Counted from the first letter of the stretch, positions 51,088 to 60,812 are shown. The stretch: 64,000 nt of DNA from an uncultured Anaeromusa sp. (GCF_963676855.1 NZ_OY781460.1:682001-746000); one strand, 5' to 3'. Notes: generated from the letters alone by a model not told the origin. Numbers and translations: made by a program.

Positions 51088-52425
51088 TCATTCTTCCGTT
51101 GGGGGCAAGGTGAGCATAACGGAGACTTTGAACACATTGGCATTCGGTTCGACGCGGACAACGCCTTGGTATTTTTCGGCGATGGCGCGAACGCTTTGCA
51201 GGCCGATTCCTTCAGTCGTGCCGCCGCGTTTATGGGAAAGCAACGTTCCTTTACGATAATGAAGGCTGCCGTCAAAATGGTTGTCCAGCGTCAGCAGTAA
51301 CATTTCGCCACGTTGATTCAGGCGCAGGTGCAGGACTTGCTCGTCTTGTGCCACCCGGCGGCTGCCTTCAAGGGCGTTTTCCAGCAGGTTTCCGAGGACG
51401 ATGCATAGGTCCAGGTCGCTTATGCTGACTTGGGACGGAATGTCGATGAAGGTGCAAAATTCGCAGCCTTGTTCGTTTGCTAGACTCTGGTAGTGCTGCA
51501 AAACGGCATCTGCCAGATAGTGTCGGCAAAGGGGCGCTTGAGACGGCGAGGAGAATTCCCGGGCGTATTGGGACAGGTAGTCTATGAGCTGTTCGTATTG
51601 CCTGCCGTCCAGATAGGCTTGCATGGCCAGCAAGTGATGGTGAAAGTCGTGGCGGATAGCTCTGGCTTCCTGGATGCGGTTGGTAAGCAGCTGATAGTGT
51701 TGGCGTTGCATTTCCAGCACTTCCTGGGAGGTGCGGATTTTTTCCTGCAAAACGGTATTTTGACGGGTTTGCTCCATGATTTTCACCAAGATGTAGTAGC
51801 TGATCATGACGACAGCGGTCGCGATCATGCGGTAAGCAAGGTAGCGCCAGTTCCAGATGACGTCCGCTTTTAGCTCGGAACCGAAGAGGAAAGAGCCGAC
51901 TACAAACATGCTGGGCAGGGTCCAGATGTACTTCCAGACGGGACTGTCCAGCGTTAAGAGCGGGATGACTCTGTTTTTAAGAAAACGAAAGACAAACGGA
52001 TAGGTTAGAAGAAGCTGCAGGACGATAACGATATTCGCAATAAGCAGGTCCGGTGCTTCTTTCCAATATACAATACCGAGAAATTCAAAAAAATGCGCGT
52101 TTCCAGCTATAAAGATCACATAGGTCACTGTCATGGTATAAACAAAAAACTGCTTGAAGAAGTCGGCTTTAATCAGGCAAAAAGATAGCACGCCGAAGGC
52201 GATGGCGAAGAAAAACCGGTAGGCGCTGTAGATATCAGAGGACCAAAACCCGTAGTGACGCAGCAGCGCCATGCCAGTCAGCTCTAAAAGCAGGATTCCG
52301 GCGTACAGCAGGCATACCGTGCGCAGGGGAAAGCGCAGTTTTTTTAAAAAAGGGTAGTAGCGCAGAAAACTGAAGGGTACTATAGATAAAATCAGGTATA
52401 AGCAAGCTAACATGGTTTCAATCAT
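51088..52425 (-). CDS. AgrC-like sensor histidine kinase, paralogue B
   Basis: 445 aa. Six TM helices (about residues 1-190), then RIQEARAIRHDFHHHLLAMQ with the phospho-His, and a GHKL ATPase domain (DLDLCIVLGNLLENALEGS N-box; TEGIGLQSVRAIAEKYQG). The family senses peptides or cell-surface signals and phosphorylates LytTR regulators. The start MIETMLACLYL at 52425 overlaps the end of paralogue A by 8 nt and matches that protein's MIDTLLCGVYL. From residue 200 on, the two kinases are nearly identical: a tandem duplication. Confidence 0.9.
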   Translation of the reverse strand: MIETMLACLYLILSIVPFSFLRYYPFLKKLRFPLRTVCLLYAGILLLELTGMALLRHYGFWSSDIYSAYRFFFAIAFGVLSFCLIKADFFKQFFVYTMTVTYVIFIAGNAHFFEFLGIVYWKEAPDLLIANIVIVLQLLLTYPFVFRFLKNRVIPLLTLDSPVWKYIWTLPSMFVVGSFLFGSELKADVIWNWRYLAYRMIATAVVMISYYILVKIMEQTRQNTVLQEKIRTSQEVLEMQRQHYQLLTNRIQEARAIRHDFHHHLLAMQAYLDGRQYEQLIDYLSQYAREFSSPSQAPLCRHYLADAVLQHYQSLANEQGCEFCTFIDIPSQVSISDLDLCIVLGNLLENALEGSRRVAQDEQVLHLRLNQRGEMLLLTLDNHFDGSLHYRKGTLLSHKRGGTTEGIGLQSVRAIAEKYQGVVRVEPNANVFKVSVMLTLPPTEE

Positions 52426-53824
52426 AATGTTCGGTGTCACTGTTCCGGGTGGGCGCTACGCTGTCACGTTCCGGATCCTTTGTGTTTTGGTCTTCGTTAG
52501 GGGGCAAGGTGAGCATGACCGAGACTTTGAATAGTTTCGCGTTCGGCTCGACGCGAACGACTCCTTGGTATTTTTCAGCGATGGCACGAACACTTTGAAG
52601 CCCTATGCCTTCTGTTTTTTCGCTACGCTTTTGAGAAAGAAGCGTTCCTTCGTGGTACTGCAGCGCACCATCAAAGCGATTGTCCAGCGTCAAAAGCAGC
52701 ATTTCTCCATGCTGTTTCATGTGCAACTGCAAAGAACGTTCTGCTTGCGGTATGCTGCGGCTGCCTTCCAGGGCGTTTTCCAGCAGGTTTCCGAGGACAA
52801 TGCATAAATCCAGGTCGCTTATACTGACTTGGGGCGGAATATCGATGAAGGTGCGAAATTCACAGCCTTGCTCGTTCGCCAAATTTTGGTAGTGCTGCAA
52901 AACAGCATCGGCCAGATAGTGGCGGCAAAGGGGCGCTTGAGACGGGGTGGAGAATTCCCGGGCGTAGAGGGATAAGTAGTCTGTGAGTTGTTCGTATTGC
53001 CTGCCGTCCAGATACGCTTGCATGGCCAGCAAGTGATGGTGAAAATCATGGCGAATAGCCTTGGCTTCTTGGATGCGGTTAGTAAGTAACTGGTAGTGCT
53101 GGCGCTGTAATTCCAGCACTTCTTGGGAAGCGCGGATGTTTTCCTGCAACGCAGCGTTTTGGCGGGTTTGTTCCATGATTTTTACCAAAATCAAATAGCT
53201 GGCTATAATAACAACACCCGCTATCAGACGATAAGCAAAATAGCGCCAGTTCCAAACGACTTCCGCTTTTAATTCGAAGCCAAACAAAAAAGCTCCGGCT
53301 ACAAACATGGCAGGAATTGCCCATATATATCGCCAGACGTGGCTGTCTAGAGCCAGCAGGGGAATAACCCTATTTTTGAGAAACCGAAACGCTAACGGAT
53401 AGGTAAGTAAGAGCTGCAGTAAAATGGCTGCGTCCGCAATCAGAAAGTCCGGAAGTTCACCCCAGTACACCTGGCCGAAAACTTCTAAAAAATGTGCATT
53501 CCCGTATATAAAAATGGCATAGGTTGCCATCATTGTGTATACGAAAAATTGTTTAAAAAAAGCTTCTTTGATGATGATAAAGGATAGTATGGCAAAAATC
53601 ACAGAGAACGAAAGGCGGTAGGCACCGTCAATCCCCGGTTTCCAAAGGCTGTTCTCTTTTAGAAGGATCATCAAGGCCACTTCGATCGCTAGGATAGCCG
53701 TGTATAGGAGGCATACCGTACGGACCGGCAAGCGCATTTTTTGCCAAAAAGGATAATATCGCAACAAGCTAAAGGGAACTACAAACAAGACTAGATATAC
53801 GCCGCATAAAAGGGTGTCAATCAT
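52418..53824 (-). CDS. AgrC-like sensor histidine kinase, paralogue A
   Basis: 468 aa, same plan as paralogue B: six TM helices, KAIRHDFHHHLLAMQAYLDG, NLLENALEGSRS and TEGIGLQSVRAIAEKY, with an extra 20-residue polar tail (KDPERDSVAPTRNSDTEHYD). The ATG overlaps the regulator's stop (ATGA). Both kinases and the regulator form one overlapping three-gene operon, so the regulator may receive phosphate from two sensors with different membrane parts. Confidence 0.9.
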   Translation of the reverse strand: MIDTLLCGVYLVLFVVPFSLLRYYPFWQKMRLPVRTVCLLYTAILAIEVALMILLKENSLWKPGIDGAYRLSFSVIFAILSFIIIKEAFFKQFFVYTMMATYAIFIYGNAHFLEVFGQVYWGELPDFLIADAAILLQLLLTYPLAFRFLKNRVIPLLALDSHVWRYIWAIPAMFVAGAFLFGFELKAEVVWNWRYFAYRLIAGVVIIASYLILVKIMEQTRQNAALQENIRASQEVLELQRQHYQLLTNRIQEAKAIRHDFHHHLLAMQAYLDGRQYEQLTDYLSLYAREFSTPSQAPLCRHYLADAVLQHYQNLANEQGCEFRTFIDIPPQVSISDLDLCIVLGNLLENALEGSRSIPQAERSLQLHMKQHGEMLLLTLDNRFDGALQYHEGTLLSQKRSEKTEGIGLQSVRAIAEKYQGVVRVEPNAKLFKVSVMLTLPPNEDQNTKDPERDSVAPTRNSDTEHYD

Positions 53825-54546
53825 GCTTCACCTTCTCGGGTCGCTGCAAACACGTAGTCCAAATAACGCTGCTTGAGGGCTAGCTTGTCTCCTTGCCGGA
53901 TGGGAACGGAATGACCGTCGCTAATAAGAAAAGTTCCCTCTTCAAGACGGCTGACATGGCTCATGTTTACCAAATAGCTGCGGTGGCAGCGCAGAAATAG
54001 CTTCTCCGGCAGTTGCCGCGCCACTTCATCCAGCGGCATATAGGTTTGAATCGTGTCTGCTTTCGTATGTATTAAGCACAATTTATCGTAGACTTCCACA
54101 TATAAGATGTTCTTTATCTTACAGCGAACTTGTATGCGCTGCGATTTCACCGTCAGGTAAGCCGGTTCTTCTTCACAGAAACGGCTCAAACGTTGAAACA
54201 CCATCTTTAATTGGTCGGCTGTTACTGGTTTTAAAAGGTAATGCAAGGCGTTAACCCCAAATCCCTCCAGGGCATGCTCTGTGCTTGTCGTGACAAACAC
54301 AATCGCGCAGTCTTCATCTTGTTCGCGTATCGCGCGGGCCGTTTCTACGCCGTTAATTTGTCCCATATAAATATCCAGGAATAAGACTTGGTACTGACCG
54401 GGAGCAAAGGCATGCAGGAAGTCTTCGCCAGTGGTCCATTGGTCTACTGTCAGTTCTAGGTGGTTGTGTTGGCCGTATTCTTCGAGCAGACGGCAGAGCC
54501 GCGCTCGGTCTTCTGTTCTGTCGTCGCAAACCGCCAGGTGCAGCAA
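53821..54546 (-). CDS. LytTR-family response regulator
   Basis: 241 aa from a TTG at 54546. Receiver domain about 1-118 (AVCDDRTED, phospho-Asp in VLFLDIYMG, LLKPVTADQ) and LytTR DNA-binding domain about 135-235 (ILYVEVYDKLCLIHT, RCHRSYLVNMSHVSRLE). The ATG at 54552 sits one base after GGAGGG, too close for normal initiation, while the TTG two codons later has 7-nt spacing, so it is preferred. A -10-like TACAAT lies upstream on the minus strand (about 54576-54581). Such regulators often act on surface-protein or signalling genes; the neighbouring secretion locus is a candidate target. Confidence 0.9.
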   Translation of the reverse strand: MLHLAVCDDRTEDRARLCRLLEEYGQHNHLELTVDQWTTGEDFLHAFAPGQYQVLFLDIYMGQINGVETARAIREQDEDCAIVFVTTSTEHALEGFGVNALHYLLKPVTADQLKMVFQRLSRFCEEEPAYLTVKSQRIQVRCKIKNILYVEVYDKLCLIHTKADTIQTYMPLDEVARQLPEKLFLRCHRSYLVNMSHVSRLEEGTFLISDGHSVPIRQGDKLALKQRYLDYVFAATREGEA

Positions 54547-54918
54547 TGCCATCCCTCCTTATGTTTTCTTTCATATATTGTAGCATACTCGTATTGGCGA
54601 GAAACAGCGCTTCGCGCAGCCAAGACGGAGAACAGGACTTTTGGCGGGGCAGGGTAGACTTAGAGGGCTAGGGAGACTGACCAGAAGAACCGGAGTCGCG
54701 GGAGAACTCGACAGGGTTAGACGATCTATATAGAGAAACAGAAGAAAGGCCAGAGGAAACAGAGAAAATACAAGATTTTACGAGGAATTGAGGGAAGGTA
54801 TGCAGGAGGAGTATTAAAATTTGGCAGAATTTTGATTTTAGCAGGGAACTGTATTAGCAAGAGCGAAATCTTCCCTTGTCAAGGATGATAAATCGCGGCA
54901 ACGCGAAGGAGGAAGCAC
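54547..54918. other. Gene-free stretch, purine-rich
   Basis: About 370 bp. Near 54576 a minus-strand -10 for the LytTR operon. From 54640 to 54800 the plus strand is strongly purine-rich and contains a degraded family-C half (GAAACAGAAGAAAGGCCAGAG near 54736; the intact type is at 34390). No open frame with a ribosome site until 54919. Confidence 0.5.
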
Positions 54919-55299
54919 ATGGAAGTTACAGATGAGCAAAAGCGAGATTTAGCCCGGCGGATGCTGGAAATCATGGAAACGATGGAAGAAGCGCTGCAGC
55001 ATATGCGGGCACAACTGGATGAACTGAAGCTGGAGGCGGGGAAAGAGCTCTTTAGCGATTTCTCCGTGGCGGCAGGGCGCTTAACGGAATTGCTGCCGGA
55101 ATTTTTCGTGGAAGAGCGCAAAGAGCAGTTAGTGCAAGTATTGCGCGGTTTGCGGGGCGCTATTTCCGGTATGCAGGACTCGTTTGCAGACGGGGAACTG
55201 CTGCAGATGAAACAGGTGCTGGCGCAGGTGTTACTGCCGGCGTTTACAGCTTGGCGCGAAGAAGCAAGAGAGCTGCTGCTGCCTTGGGCGGCGGTTTGA
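54919..55299 (+). CDS. Hypothetical helical protein
   Basis: 126 aa, acidic and almost entirely helical: a heptad-like N-terminus (LARRMLEIMETMEEALQHMR) and amphipathic helices to the end (AFTAWREEARELLLPW). No signal, TM segment or Cys. AAGGAGG lies 7 nt before the ATG. No family recognised; possibly an oligomeric scaffold. Monocistronic. Confidence 0.7.
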   Translation: MEVTDEQKRDLARRMLEIMETMEEALQHMRAQLDELKLEAGKELFSDFSVAAGRLTELLPEFFVEERKEQLVQVLRGLRGAISGMQDSFADGELLQMKQVLAQVLLPAFTAWREEARELLLPWAAV

Positions 55300-55326
55300 G
55301 TAGGGGAATAAGATCTACGGTTCACG

Positions 55327-55362
55327 CAGAGTAACAGAGGAACAGAGGAAGGCCAGAGAAGA
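55327..55362. repeat. Family C half-copy
   Basis: CAGAGTAACAGAGGAACAG and GGCCAGAGAAGATTTTA match the left arm of the palindrome at 34390; no right arm here. Confidence 0.5.
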
Positions 55363-55568
55363 TTTTAAGCAAAGGGTTTATGAGAAGCTTTGCAGTATGA
55401 TGTTCTTTACTTTTCTTCTGTTCCTTTATTTCGTCATAACCATCCGGCGAGCTACTCAGAATACAAACAGACATCGATCCATGTCAGCCGAGGCATTTTC
55501 AGTCGTACCCTCTTTTTACGCTCTCTACTTCTCGTTCAAAAATTCGTATCCTCCTGGAGGTGTGGCCT

Positions 55569-56924
55569 ATGCACAAGGTTGTGATTTTAGGAGCCGCAGG
55601 ACGCGATTTTCATGTTTTCAATACTTGTTTTAAGGACGATGCCGACAGTCGGGTAGTGGCTTTTACAGCAACGCAAATCCCGGATATTGCAGGCAGACGG
55701 TATCCGCCGTCCTTGGCGGGGCATTTCTATCCGCAGGGCATTCCCATTGTACCGGAAGAAGAGTTGGAGATATTGCTGCGAACGGAAGCGGTAGACGAGG
55801 TTGTTTTTGCGTACAGCGATGTTTCACATGAAACGGTGATGCATGTAGCGTCAAGAGTCTTGGCCTCTGGAGCTGACTTTCGCCTTTTGGGTCCGGCCAA
55901 GACCATGCTGCAGGCGTCTAAGCCTGTTATTGCCGTATGTGCTGTGCGGACTGGTGCAGGCAAGAGTCAAGTTTCGCGAAAGCTGGCGTCTTGGCTGAAA
56001 GAATGGGGGCTGCGGGTGGCTATTGTACGTCATCCCATGCCGTATGGAGAGTTGGAGCGCCAGCGCTGTCAGCGGTTTGCTACAGTGGAGGATTTGCAGC
56101 GCGCCCGCTGTACGGTGGAAGAACGCGAGGAATATGAACCGCATTTGGCGGCAGGACACATTGTTTATGCGGGTGTGGATTACGGAGAGGTTTTGGCGGC
56201 GGCTGAAGCGGAGGCAGATGTGCTTCTTTGGGATGGCGGCAATAACGATTTCTCCTTTTTTCAGTCAGATTGGCTGCTTGTAGTAGCCGATCCGTTACGT
56301 TTAGGGCATGAGCGTTCGTACCATCCGGGGGAAACCAATTTGCGCATGGCGGACGTGGTGATTATCAACAAAGTGGACAGCGTTTCGGTGCAAGTGGTGG
56401 CGTTGCTGCAAGCTTCGATTGCAGAAGTCAACTCCAAGGCGTCGGTGGTGTTGACGGCTTCACCGCCTCGGTTGGACCGTAGTGAAGAGCTACGAGATAA
56501 GCGGGTAGTGGTGGTGGAAGACGGACCGTCAGTAACGCACGGCGGCATGGCGTACGGTGCTGGATTGCTGGCGGCTCGCGCCGCCGGCGCTGAGGTTGTA
56601 GATCCTTGGCCCTGGACCGAAGGTTCCTTGGCACGAGCGCAGGAGCTGTATCCTCATTTGCGGCAGGTGCTGCCGGCGTTAGGCTATCAACCGGAGCAGC
56701 TGGAGGAACTGGAGACGGCGTTGAATGCCGCCTCTTGCGAGGCCATTGTTTCGGCTACGCCCAGTCGGTTGGAGCGGCTGCTTCGTTTGAACAAGCCGTT
56801 GTATCAGGTTGGCTATGAATTAGAAGAACGACCACCCGGTATTTTGAAAGACTTGCTCCAGAAAAAGGTGCAAAAATGGAGCGAAACAGGTCGGATTCGG
56901 GACGTATTTACCAGTAGAATTTAG
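55569..56924 (+). CDS. Cyclic 2,3-diphosphoglycerate synthetase-like NTPase
   Basis: 451 aa from the ATG at 55569 (GGAGG 8 nt upstream). N-terminal Rossmann-like part VVILGAAGRDFHVFNTCF, then PDIAGRRYPPSLAG, a P-loop VRTGAGKSQVSRK (about residues 126-138), LLWDGGNND and VIINKVDS like a GTPase G4 motif. The set matches the cDPG synthetase family known from methanogens; many bacterial members exist without proof of cDPG synthesis, so a different role such as an organic-phosphate or metal-linked NTPase is possible. Cytoplasmic. The Nudix-like gene follows 90 nt later. Confidence 0.82.
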   Translation: MHKVVILGAAGRDFHVFNTCFKDDADSRVVAFTATQIPDIAGRRYPPSLAGHFYPQGIPIVPEEELEILLRTEAVDEVVFAYSDVSHETVMHVASRVLASGADFRLLGPAKTMLQASKPVIAVCAVRTGAGKSQVSRKLASWLKEWGLRVAIVRHPMPYGELERQRCQRFATVEDLQRARCTVEEREEYEPHLAAGHIVYAGVDYGEVLAAAEAEADVLLWDGGNNDFSFFQSDWLLVVADPLRLGHERSYHPGETNLRMADVVIINKVDSVSVQVVALLQASIAEVNSKASVVLTASPPRLDRSEELRDKRVVVVEDGPSVTHGGMAYGAGLLAARAAGAEVVDPWPWTEGSLARAQELYPHLRQVLPALGYQPEQLEELETALNAASCEAIVSATPSRLERLLRLNKPLYQVGYELEERPPGILKDLLQKKVQKWSETGRIRDVFTSRI

Positions 56925-57014
56925 TTTCTTTTTGTGGGTTTGCAGGAAAAGTGATGAAAAGCAAGAAAACAAAACATAATCCGACAGCGATATGCTGGAA
57001 AGGAGAAGATGAGG

Positions 57015-57425
57015 ATGCAGCAACGAGTGGCAGCGCTCATCGTAAAAAAAGGCAAGGTTTTGATCGCCCGGCGCAGTGAAGGACGTACACAGGCAGGTTT
57101 ATGGGAATTTCCCTGGGGCAACTGTGAAAAAGATGAAGCGCCGGAGGCTTGTTTGGAGCGGAATCTAGTAGATGCCATGGGCTTGAATGTGGCAATTGGA
57201 GGACGCTTTGCCTTGCGCTCCTATGGAGAGGTGCGCTTGTTGGCCTATTGGGCGCAATGGCAGGAGGGGAATTTTTCGCTTTCCGGTCATGATGAATTGG
57301 CTTGGGCCGGCCCGGAAGAATTGAGCAGCTATGAATTTATGCCAATGGATGTTTTTTTGGTGGAAAAGCTGATCCGCCAAGGCATGAGTGATATAGCAGG
57401 CGCTAGCAAAGCTATCGGGGGATAG
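57015..57425 (+). CDS. Nudix-fold protein with degenerate catalytic box
   Basis: 136 aa. The MutT-like framework is plain: RVAALIVKKGKVLIARRS, LWEFPWGNCEKDEAPEACLE, then RNLVDAMGL where the Nudix box demands REuxEExGu. Three acidic metal ligands are changed (E to N, E to D, E to A), and the normal FPGGK is FPWGN. Hydrolysis by the usual mechanism is therefore doubtful; a binding or regulatory role is possible. ATG 57015 is preferred over 57009 because AAGGAG lies 9 nt upstream. Follows the cDPG-synthetase-like gene in the same direction. Confidence 0.82.
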   Translation: MQQRVAALIVKKGKVLIARRSEGRTQAGLWEFPWGNCEKDEAPEACLERNLVDAMGLNVAIGGRFALRSYGEVRLLAYWAQWQEGNFSLSGHDELAWAGPEELSSYEFMPMDVFLVEKLIRQGMSDIAGASKAIGG

Positions 57426-57701
57426 CTAGAGGTTTACATCTTTAATATACCCTGAACGTTATTTTTGCTGCGCTGCTAGAATGGCTTATTGAGTTCAATT
57501 GTTTATTTAAAGTCTAAATCGAATCGTTATGATATGGTGGTAACTTTGAGATTTAACCATTTTATAACAAAAATCGAAAACCGTTTTTATATAATAAACT
57601 TGGCATAGTTTATAAAAGCGGGTAAAGACGTGTAACGATTGAATTGGTTTGCTTAATGAGAAGTGAGTGCAGTAAGTGATAATGAGAAAGGGTGTATAAT
57701 T

Positions 57702-59693
57702 GTGAGCAATAATGAACCGTTACGAACCGTAAGCAGGCAGACGTTGCAGAGCAAGCTAGTCTTGCTGCTAGTGTTGTTTGCCTTCTTATCGGCTGCCTTG
57801 GTGGGCGGCGTCAGTACCTATATGAACGTGGTGCAGACAAAAAAAGACATTGCCGAAAGCAACCGTGAATTGACAGGCCAAGCCGCTAGTGAAATTGAAC
57901 GTTTCATGAGCGATGCTAAGGGGCTGACAGAGGCGTTGGCGGCGACGCCGACGGCGAGGAGCATGGATGCAGCGCAAATCAAGGAAATGCTTGTAGCGGC
58001 GCAGCAAAAAAATGCTTATATGGAATTGATTTATGTTATGGACGCCAGCGGTATGCAGATTGCCAGAACATCCGGCACGCTGGCTAATCGAGGGGATCGT
58101 CCATACTTTAAAGACGCTATAGCGGGGAAGCTGCACTTTAGCGACGCCTATATTTCTTCCTTTACACAGGCGCCGACGGTGACGATTTCAACCGCCATCA
58201 GGGATGCCGCAGGTAAGCCTATCGGTGTTTTTGCGGCAGATATTAGTCTTAAATCACTTTGGGCGATGGCGGAAGCTGTCAAAGTGGGGCAAAACGGCTA
58301 TCTGGATATTGTGGACAACAAAGGCAAGCTGTTAGCGCACCCGGATAAAGAGAAAGTGCAAAAGAACGAATCCGTTGGCGATCAGCCGTATATTGCGGCT
58401 GTGATGCAAAGGCAGAGCGGCAGCCAAGAGGGTGCTTCTACGCGTGGCGAAGCGGCGATGATTTCCTATTCGCCAGCCAAGTCTATCGGCTGGGGGGTTG
58501 TGGCGTATTTGCCATCAAGTGAAGTAAGCAGTCAAGTGTGGACTATTGTTTTGACTATGGCGGGCTTATTGTTTCTGGTGGCTGTCGGTGCTGGGGCGAC
58601 GGCGGTTTATTCGGCGAAGAGTCTGGCTCAACCGCTGCAGGTGCTGGATGACGCGGCGGAACGGATGGCGGACGGCGATTTGAGCCGTAGCTTTGAGGTA
58701 GATGGTGTTGCGGAAATTACGCATTTGGGTGACTCTATTACTCGGATGCAGCAAAACTTGCATGGCATGATTAAGCAGGTAGCCAGCTCTTCGGAACATT
58801 TAGCTGCCTCCAGTGAAGAATTGACAGCCAGTGCGGATCAGTCGGCGCAGGCGTCGCAGCAGGTGGCGCAGTCGATTACCGATGTAGCTCATGGTACCGA
58901 TGATCAGCTGAAGGCGGTACAGCAGGCGGCGCATGGCGTCGAGGCTATGTCGTCGCGCATTCAAGAGGTGGCGGCTAATCTCGGTCAGATGGCCCATTCG
59001 TCGACCGAGACGGCTCAGGCGGCTCGAGGCGGCGAAAAAGCGGTGCAAACAGCAGTGAAACAGATGCAGTTGATTGAGTCGTCAGTCAGCCAGTCGGCGG
59101 AAGTGGTGGCGCGTCTGGGCGAGCGTTCTCAAGAAATTGGCCAAATTGTGGATACCATCAGTGGCATTGCTGGACAGACTAACCTCTTAGCGTTGAATGC
59201 GGCGATTGAGGCCGCGCGGGCTGGTGAACAGGGACGCGGCTTTGCTGTGGTGGCGGACGAAGTGCGCAAGCTGGCGGAGCAGAGCCAAGAAGCGGCCAAA
59301 CGCATTGCCGAGTTGATTGGGGAGATTCAAGGCGATACCCAAAGCGCGGTTGTGGCCATGCAGGATGGCACGCGCGAGGTGGAACGGGGTACGGCGGTGG
59401 TGGATGACGCCGGTCATACCTTCACACAGATTGTCGGTTTGATTGACGCTATGTATCAGCAGGTGCAGCATGTAAGCCAGGCGGCGCAGGAAATTGGCGC
59501 GCACAGCCAAGATGTGGTGCAGTCCGTGCAGCGCATTGAAAGCATCAGCCGTGAGACGGCGGGGCATACGCAGACCGTATCCGCCGCGACGGAAGAGCAG
59601 TCGGCCTCGATGGAAGAGATTGCTACTTCCAGCCAGGCGCTGGCCAAGATGGCCGAAGAAATGCAGCATACCGTGGGGCGGTTTCGACTGTAA
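57702..59693 (+). CDS. Methyl-accepting chemotaxis protein, dCache sensor (3)
   Basis: 663 aa from the GTG at 57702 (AAAGGG about 9 nt upstream); a further GTG at 57663 lacks one. TM1 about residues 19-41, dCache sensor about 45-280 ([56 protein letters not shown]), TM2 about 284-306, HAMP, then the signalling hairpin [20 protein letters not shown]. It ends [10 protein letters not shown]. Ligand probably a small organic acid or amino acid, by family. Single gene. Confidence 0.92.
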   Translation: MSNNEPLRTVSRQTLQSKLVLLLVLFAFLSAALVGGVSTYMNVVQTKKDIAESNRELTGQAASEIERFMSDAKGLTEALAATPTARSMDAAQIKEMLVAAQQKNAYMELIYVMDASGMQIARTSGTLANRGDRPYFKDAIAGKLHFSDAYISSFTQAPTVTISTAIRDAAGKPIGVFAADISLKSLWAMAEAVKVGQNGYLDIVDNKGKLLAHPDKEKVQKNESVGDQPYIAAVMQRQSGSQEGASTRGEAAMISYSPAKSIGWGVVAYLPSSEVSSQVWTIVLTMAGLLFLVAVGAGATAVYSAKSLAQPLQVLDDAAERMADGDLSRSFEVDGVAEITHLGDSITRMQQNLHGMIKQVASSSEHLAASSEELTASADQSAQASQQVAQSITDVAHGTDDQLKAVQQAAHGVEAMSSRIQEVAANLGQMAHSSTETAQAARGGEKAVQTAVKQMQLIESSVSQSAEVVARLGERSQEIGQIVDTISGIAGQTNLLALNAAIEAARAGEQGRGFAVVADEVRKLAEQSQEAAKRIAELIGEIQGDTQSAVVAMQDGTREVERGTAVVDDAGHTFTQIVGLIDAMYQQVQHVSQAAQEIGAHSQDVVQSVQRIESISRETAGHTQTVSAATEEQSASMEEIATSSQALAKMAEEMQHTVGRFRL

Positions 59694-59780
59694 TCGTTGC
59701 ACAAAAAACCTTTCGAGGCCGTCCTTTGAGCCTTCCCTCGATTCCCAGTTCCATTTTCGTTTATAAAAATAGTTTTAATT

Positions 59781-59809
59781 TTGCAAAAACTAATTTTTTT
59801 TGTTACAAT
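59781..59809 (+). promoter_or_regulatory. Promoter of the V4R gene
   Basis: TTGCAA (59781-59786), 17-bp spacer, TACAAT (59804-59809). Confidence 0.65.
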
Positions 59810-59858
59810 AGAAGCGACGGAGACACGATTCGGCTTGTTTATGCAAGGAGGAATCAAT

Positions 59859-60416
59859 ATGGAACGTCGGTATCCTTTTTCATGGGAGCTTCTAGGTGGG
59901 CTGACTGAAGGTCGGCCTACGCTGGGAAGGTATGCGAGACTGGAAGCGTATCGGTTGATGCAGTATACGATGAGGGATGTGCTGGAAGAACGCCTGGGAA
60001 CGGAGCAGGCGGAAGGGCTGTTTTACCAGGCCGGTCAATTGGCAGGTAAGGAGTTTTACCAACATATGATTGGAGAAACTCATGAAGGCCAATGGCTCTT
60101 GCGGCGGTTACAGCAAGTTTTGAGGGAAATGGGTTTGGGTTTGCTTCGGCTGGAAGAGGCGGCGTCGGACAATAGCCGCTTTGTGTTTGTGCTGAAGGAA
60201 GACCTCGATTGTTCGGGTGGTCCAACAAAGGGCTATTCTAGCTGCTACTTTGATGCAGGCGTCTTTTCCGGTGTTCTAGAAGCGTTTTTCAAGCATCCTT
60301 ATGATGTTGTGGAAACCGAATGCTGGAACCTGGGCGATGGGCGTTGTCGCTTTGAGGCCAAGGTAGGACAGGGCCTAGGGCAGGATTTTTGTGATTCAAG
60401 CTTAGTGCATGGATAG
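59859..60416 (+). CDS. V4R (4-vinyl-reductase) domain protein
   Basis: 185 aa from the ATG at 59859 (AAGGAGG 7 nt upstream). N-terminal helical part, then the V4R domain: EQAEGLFYQAGQLAGKEFY, CYFDAGVFSGVLEAFF, VVETECWNLGDGRCRFEAKV. V4R domains bind small hydrophobic or metal-tetrapyrrole ligands and act as sensors (as in XylR/BchJ relatives). No output domain here, so it would signal by partner binding. Own promoter and terminator; the neighbouring chemoreceptor may or may not be related. Confidence 0.85.
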   Translation: MERRYPFSWELLGGLTEGRPTLGRYARLEAYRLMQYTMRDVLEERLGTEQAEGLFYQAGQLAGKEFYQHMIGETHEGQWLLRRLQQVLREMGLGLLRLEEAASDNSRFVFVLKEDLDCSGGPTKGYSSCYFDAGVFSGVLEAFFKHPYDVVETECWNLGDGRCRFEAKVGQGLGQDFCDSSLVHG

Positions 60417-60423
60417 AAAAAAT

Positions 60424-60471
60424 AAAAGGTTGCGGTAAAATGAGAATGTGCATTTTACCGCAACCTTTTTT
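60424..60471 (+). terminator. Intrinsic terminator after the V4R gene
   Basis: AAAAGGTTGCGGTAAAATG agaatgtg CATTTTACCGCAACCTTTT followed by TT; about 19-bp perfect stem. Confidence 0.92.
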
Positions 60472-60475
60472 GTCT

Positions 60476-60512
60476 TGCGGACCGTCTTGCTCCAATAAAA
60501 GTCTCAAATACA
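60476..60512. repeat. 37-bp exact repeat of 16451-16487
   Basis: Begins TGCGGACCGTCTTGCTCC and ends GTCTCAAATACA; identical to the right arm of the long palindrome at 16327-16495. Only this arm is present. Confidence 0.85.
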
Positions 60513-60554
60513 AGCAATGCCGCCATGGATTTTCATGCTCAAATGTAAAATTAT

Positions 60555-60716
60555 AACGGGAATCGAGGGTGCAATGAACACTTTACCAAGGTGAGAGTTT
60601 TTTTCGCCAGACGAGAAAGAAAAAGTAGGAATAGCAGCGCTATGCCGAGGCTTTCTGACTACATCTGACGGAAAAAGATCGAGCTTGGTTAAGATGTGCA
60701 TAAACCAACGGTCCCG
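60555..60716. repeat. Dispersed palindromic element, family A copy 4 (inverted)
   Basis: Reverse-complement relative of the copies at 33288 and 47686: TTTTTTCGCCAGACGAGAAA, GGAATAGCAGCGCTATGCC and GAGGCTTTCTGACTACA in inverted order, with diverged ends (left CGGGAATCGAGGGTGCAATG; right TAAACCAACGGTCCCG). Confidence 0.7.
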
Positions 60717-60725
60717 TCTAGAGAG

Positions 60726-60781
60726 TGTAATGGAGTTGTCATGCCGTTGTCATAGCTCTGTCACATGGAAAAAGGTATAAT
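60726..60781 (+). promoter_or_regulatory. Operator with four 11-bp-phased repeats plus -10 box (site 3, Pho-box-like)
   Basis: TGTAAT, TGTCAT, TGTCAT and TGTCAC start at 60726, 60737, 60748 and 60759, exactly 11 bp apart. TATAAT (-10) starts at 60776, 15 bp after the TCAC of the last repeat. The unit TGTCAY resembles the Pho box of PhoB, and the layout is the same as sites 1 and 2. Expected transcript start near 60788. Confidence 0.75.
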
Positions 60782-60812
60782 CAAACTAACAAAAGGCAAA
60801 GGAGGATGCGTC

